A DNA stretch of 64,000 bases from Cardinalis cardinalis (Eukaryota; Chordata; Aves; Passeriformes; Cardinalidae). Below, piece by piece: positions 59,343 through 64,000 of this stretch. Location: NCBI GenBank assembly GCA_014549065.1, contig JACDOX010000109.1, positions 1,234,943 to 1,298,942 on the forward strand, in the 5' to 3' direction. Within the stretch, counting starts at the first letter, position 1, and the number at the start of each line of letters is the position of its first letter. The notes below the pieces were generated by a model, which was not told the origin of the DNA, did not search any database, and saw nothing but the letters and a program-made list of their open reading frames with translations. Both the position numbers and the translations under genes were made by a program.

Positions 59343-62300
59343 ACAGCCTTAGCTCTTTAGCTGTGTTCATTGCTGCCTTGTTATTCCAAGGCATTTTCAT
59401 CTGACAAGAGGAATGGTGTCTCTTTTTAATGCATTGAGCTTGACGATCTCCTTCCAGAGCGTGCCTGGTGGGTCAGCACAGCGCACACCACACATGGGCT
59501 GAGTTCAGGCAGCTCTGCAGCCAGATGGCTATGAAACATGCATAATACAAGCTGTAGCTATTATGAGCCATTTCTCTTTGGTGCATGTCCTGACAAGCTG
59601 CTGTTATTAAGTTTCAGTGTATTTCTGTTAATGTTACCTACCTATTTTCATTCCTGTGCGCTGTCACACGGAGCTGGTTGGCGTGGTCTTGGGAACTGGG
59701 CTTCAAGGCTCCTCCCTGTGAAAGTTGCCAGCTCATTTATTTGTTTCTTTCCAGTGGTTCAAGCTGGTGCGTTATTCAGAAACTTCTGAAAGAGTGGGGT
59801 TGGGTAAACCTCTGATTCAGTTCGTTTGAAAGCACCCTTGAAGTCCTCCTCCACATCTTGCCCTCCTGTGGCTCTGAAATAGGCTTGACGNGGCTCATTT
59901 GGAGCCCGTTTCTGAGAAATCGTCGGTGCTGCTGTTGGAAAGGTTCCTCANCTTGAAGGTCCCTGTCCTCACTTGCAGAGCTGGGATATTTCTAGTTTGG
60001 GCCCTGGCTCTCCCTGGTTTCCTTTTCACATGGCAGTAGTCAAGTTGCATCCAAAAAGTGTAATCTTGAGATTGGCTTCAGGTTTTAATGCACAGAGCTG
60101 GGTGAATGTTGCCTTCTGGTTTTTGCATTAGAGGCACTCAGCTCTTATTCACAGAGGATAAAAACTGACTTTAAATCAGAGATGAGGTCCTTAGGTATGA
60201 AAATTATTTTAGTGGAAAGTCACTGTGTGTAGTACTACTCACTATAAAATTGTAGGAGTTGGCCATTCTGCAGGAATCAGACAACATCTGGTATTTGAAG
60301 GAATTATTCACAATACAAGGAGAGCCTTTTGCTCCTGTGCAGCTGAATATGTAGCAGGCAGATCTAAATTACAATTTGTGAATGTTTTGCTACAGTGGTG
60401 TGTGCAGGACCCTGACGGGGTGGGTGAGGCAAAAATTAGGTTTCTGACAGATCTGGGTGTCTCATTTCAACTGCAGCTTTCTGGGGAGGAAGGGACTGGA
60501 GTGAATGCTCAGCAGTTGTTTTGTGATGGGTAGCCTGAGAAATTTCCATCACAGTTCCCATCTACTCAGGTGGACCCATGTTCTCCTTACCCATCCTGTG
60601 AAGGGAGACAAAATGCCTGGCAGACAACAAATAAATTATTTCAGAAACTCTCTTCAAGTGCTTTTCACCATGGTGCTTGACTACCCAGTCCTGCAGGCTT
60701 CCTTCCCTTGGCCTTGGCTCTAATCTCGGATGCTCCCATCCTTCCCTGGCAGGGGCCCTTCTTTCCCACCTCTCATGGTGGTACCAAGGTCAGCCGGGTG
60801 TTCATCTACAGAAATCAATGTCTCAGGCTCTGCTGCAGGCCCTGAGCTGCACCAGGGAAGTGGCCTGGGATCCCTGCTCACCCNTCCACCTCTGCGTGTT
60901 CAGGAGCTGTGGCAAGGCTTTGTTTATGGTGTGCTTCCCAGCTGCAGAGGGAGAGGGGGTTCCTTTGCAGTTGTATGTAAATTATTGTGGAAATGGAGAG
61001 TAATAACACTCTCATTTTGAGAATTGTCACNAATGCTTGGTTTTGAGGCCAATCATTCCGCTCCTGCTATCTCTAGGAATCAAGATGTTTATCTGTCTAA
61101 ATGATTGCAGTGTGTCTCAGGTATTTGAAGGTGGTTCTTCCTATTTGTGGGGAAAAAAAATTAAAATAATCAATCTTTGTTTCCCAAACTATCAAAAGCT
61201 TGTTAGCCTCCAGCAGATCTTTTTATCTGCAAGGAATAAAGCAGATATGTCCAGACCCTCAGCCAGTATAAATTAGTTTAATGCCCTTTGCCCATTNTTT
61301 TTTCTCATGCAGTATCTCTCAAGAGGGATTTAGGCAATGTTTGAGCATCTTCTTGTTTTCCTGTGTCTGGTGTAAGGCTTAACAGAGCTACCATTAGCCC
61401 TGGCTTTTGGAGGGCTTGCATCCAATGCCACCCAGGTCTCCAGGGCCTGCAGATTGGAGGAGGAAGGATGTGACTCATTTGCCAAGCAAGACAATTTCTT
61501 TGAAGGGTCAGTGGAGAAATGTGAGCTCAAAGGGTGAAGGAGAAGGTGGTGGAGCTGAGTTCAGGTGACCCCAGATGCCAACATCATGCATCCACGTGCC
61601 CCTCAGGTCACTGCAAGGCTGGGGTAGCTTTATCTGATATTTAGGCAGAGCTTCACCTAAGGCAGTGGGTTTAAGAATGCTGAAGGTTTAAGACTTCCCA
61701 GTTTTCCAGTTGAATTCACTGGTGCTCTGGCCAAGTGGAATATGTCAGCAAAAAAATCTGGTCNCTACATGAAATCAGAATTTTTATTCCTCCCAAAATA
61801 AAGCCTGCAATTTCTACTTGCAGTTGGTTAGATTGGGGGGACATAGAGTTGAAAATTATAATATTCATAGAGACAGAGACCCTCTGCCCAGTGGGAATCC
61901 TGCCTGACTCAGCCCTGACCCCTCTGGCAGCTCCCAGCTCCACTGAGTACCCCGCTGTGTGCCCCATGCCTAAAGGCCAGGGCAAATCCTCATGGACCCA
62001 CAGGCAGTTTCCTTGTGGATGGGGCTGTCAAATCAAAGCATGGTGACCCTTCTGGCCAAGAAGGTCAAGTTGCTGCAATTCTCCCCCACACTTCTTCCTT
62101 TTTTATTTTAAGGGTGTGGTATATTTTGTAAGTTTTGTGTTTATCAAGAAGTTGATTGTGTAAATAAAATTGTGGCCTTGTGTGCCAAATAGCTGGGCTA
62201 TGGTTTCCTGGAGGAGAGCCAGGGCGGTGTGTGGGAGCGTGCCAGTGTTGATACGTACACTTTGCTGAGGAATGGGGCTGTGTGGAGCATGGAGGGAGGA

Positions 62301-63239
62301 CACTTCCAGCCTGGCTGCTTAACCCTTCCCTGGGCCCCCTCTCCAAGCCTGCNCTGGGCTTCCCCCAGCAGGGCTGCACAAACACTGGGAGCATTCAGCA
62401 GGGCTGAGGCTCTCCTGGAATTGCCTGGAGCCTGGCCAGGTCAACAGGGACTTCTCAAGGCTCAGGATCCCACCCAGATTCCCCTCCCCTGGCGGGAGCC
62501 CGGTGTTTCCTTCAGCAAAGGCTCCAGCACGGACCTCAAAGGGGCCTCTGAGAGAGGCCAGGTCAGGCACGTGCCTGGGGATGCCAGGGCAGGGAGAAGG
62601 GCCTTGGGCTAAATGAGAATCAACTCCCTGACTGTAATGACTTTATTCCCTNTTTACTACGCAGTGCTATCCAGAGTTTATCCTATTTCTATCCTGCAGA
62701 GGCAGCCAGAAGTTTTCTCCAGTGGCTGTTCAAATAGGAGCAGAATCACCAAATGGTTTCAGAGTATTTTCAGCAGGGGATGGTGCTTCATGCCACTGTA
62801 NGCAATGGGAAGGTTACTAGGAGACTTTGGGGACACCAGAATTATGCTCTGGTTGCTTCTTTTGTTACTTTTCCCCTACAAATCACGCAGTCCCTATCTC
62901 AGAGCAGCTCATATCTCCTTCCTCTCATCCTTGTATGTAATCCCTGAATGTAATCCAGGTCATTACATTCTGGAAGTATTAAAACAAATGAATGCAGAAA
63001 ATGTAACTTCTTGTTTTCCACCAAAAAGGAATTAGTGAGTCGGCTCCTTCTGCAAGCAAAGCAAAAGTGCCAAGGATGCAGGAAAGGACTTCATTTTGCC
63101 AAGCAGCAGGGAGTGGAGTTAGCTGTGTTACAGTGGGGAGGGGGTGGGAGCCTCCATGCCCGGNGAATTCTTGCAACTCAGACAAAAATAGTGACTTCCA
63201 TTATTTNCCTACCTAAGCCGGAAACCTGCTTGCATTTCA
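59343..63239. other. Non-coding unique sequence
   Basis: No gene is supportable. Plus-strand frames of 102-140 codons occur at 60225-60533, 60677-61003 and 62613-63035 without recognisable domains and with ambiguous residues. A 9-bp inverted repeat, GAATGTAAT to ATTACATTC, lies at 62946-62970. The stretch 62.2-62.6 kb is GC-rich. Confidence 0.55.
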
Positions 63240-63690
63240 GGCATTTATTGTAATTCCTCACATAGCTGGGGATGATAAGCCCTGCTAACCAGTCATTGCA
63301 TGCTGCCTGAAAATGATAGTTAATGTACACCGGCTACCCAAACAACCTTCTTCTTTAACCCTTTCAAACTTGCTGCCTTTGGGGCTTTGTGTTTTCTCAG
63401 ATAATATTGCTGCTAATCAGCCTGGCCTCAACCCTCTGTCTTCATAAAATTCTGTTTAATGGAACACTTTGATCGCAGCCTAATCTATATGGGAGACTTC
63501 TCAGAGCAGTTCACACGTCTGAGATACAGTGACAGTTATGTTTCAGATTTCAAAGGAATCAAAGGGAGCCATTTGGCCGACTTCCACTAAATGTCACCAA
63601 GATTTGGATGCATAACTCCTTGAGTAGGCTGGGTACTCTGGCTTTAGCCTATTAGTGATCCTGAGCTGTAGCCTGTTGCAGAAAAGGAAT
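63240..63690. promoter_or_regulatory. Candidate conserved non-coding element
   Basis: The stretch has even base composition and no tandem repeats, no recognisable mobile-element words and no open frame of note, yet is dense in transcription-factor-like words. CTTTGATC at 63467-63474 and ATCAAAGG at 63558-63565 are both full TCF/LEF-type matches, with a weaker TTCAAAGG beside the second. That it is conserved is an impression only; no alignment was possible. Confidence 0.25.
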
Positions 63691-63901
63691 TATTTTCTTT
63701 GTGNGCTCTTTGGTGGCGTCTAGGCCCAAATGCCAAGGTGGAAGGTGTCACCTGTCAGGGGAGATACAGGGGAGGAAGCATCCACCCAAGGCTTGGAGTT
63801 TCAGCAAGGGGAGCTTGCCTGTATCCATCTGTGCATGTATCCATGTGTCTCTGCAGCCATCCCTCCTCACTGCAGCTGGCATGGATGTCCCAGGTGCAGG
63901 G

Positions 63902-64000
63902 GTGTGCCTGGCTGTCCCCAGTGTCCCATGCCAGGGGTCTGTCCTGTTGGCAGTGTGCTTGGTTGTCCCCAGTGTCCCATCCCAGGCAGGCTGTCCTGTT
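63902..64000 (+). repeat. 51-bp GC-rich tandem repeat, cut by window edge
   Basis: A unit starting GTGTGCCTGGCTGTCCCCAG at 63902 recurs at 63953 as GTGTGCTTGGTTGTCCCCAG, a period of 51 bp. The rest of the unit (GTGTCCCATNCCAGG and CTGTCCTGTT) also matches with a few substitutions and one extra base. The second copy runs to the last base, so the array probably continues beyond the window. Confidence 0.88.

Overview
The window looks like non-coding nuclear DNA from a bird, probably a songbird. The main evidence is two degraded CR1 LINE 3' ends. They carry the characteristic avian tail motifs: the block around CCTTCCAACCCAAACCATTCT, and its reverse complement on the other strand. The C-terminal CR1 ORF2 residues are still readable. 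Low repeat density, scattered CpG-poor AT/GC-mixed sequence, long T/G-rich low-complexity tracts and relics of palindromic archosaur-type repeats agree with this. The songbird guess is inference; a turtle or crocodilian is less likely because recognisable repeats are so sparse. Single Ns are scattered throughout, and one 835-base N run (2213-3047) marks an assembly gap.

I found no protein-coding gene, RNA gene, CRISPR array or operon. The longest open frames free of N runs are about 150-175 codons. They have no recognisable domain, often overlap frames on the other strand, and are what chance gives in 64 kb. The sequence could be an intergenic desert or the inside of a long intron; nothing seen decides between these.

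Layout: 1-3230 holds unique sequence, then a roughly 30-bp GC-rich minisatellite broken by the gap. 3231-18228 is mostly unique sequence with purine-rich tracts near 16.2 and 17.05 kb. 18229-18492 is a plus-strand CR1 3' fragment, followed at 19.5 kb by a worn palindromic repeat. 20-36 kb is unique sequence with a perfect 20-bp palindrome at 27.7 kb, a probable tRNA-derived SINE relic at 26.5 kb, a T/G-rich tract at 30.06-30.28 kb and a CpG cluster at 35.7 kb. 36053-36615 is a minus-strand CR1 fragment with a frameshift. 44.4-48.3 kb is the most structured part: a CpG-dense patch with a hairpin, an ATT microsatellite, three ancient palindromic repeat relics (one with a perfect 21-bp stem) and a 21-bp tandem duplication. 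57-60 kb has a 13-bp hairpin and two more palindromic relics. The last kilobase has a stretch that resembles a conserved non-coding element with TCF/LEF-type motifs, then the start of a 51-bp tandem repeat cut by the window edge.

No genes act together here. The points worth checking are the palindromic relics, the 20-bp TCF-like palindrome, the CpG-dense patch at 45 kb and the sequence at 63.2-63.7 kb. No new biological system is evident.
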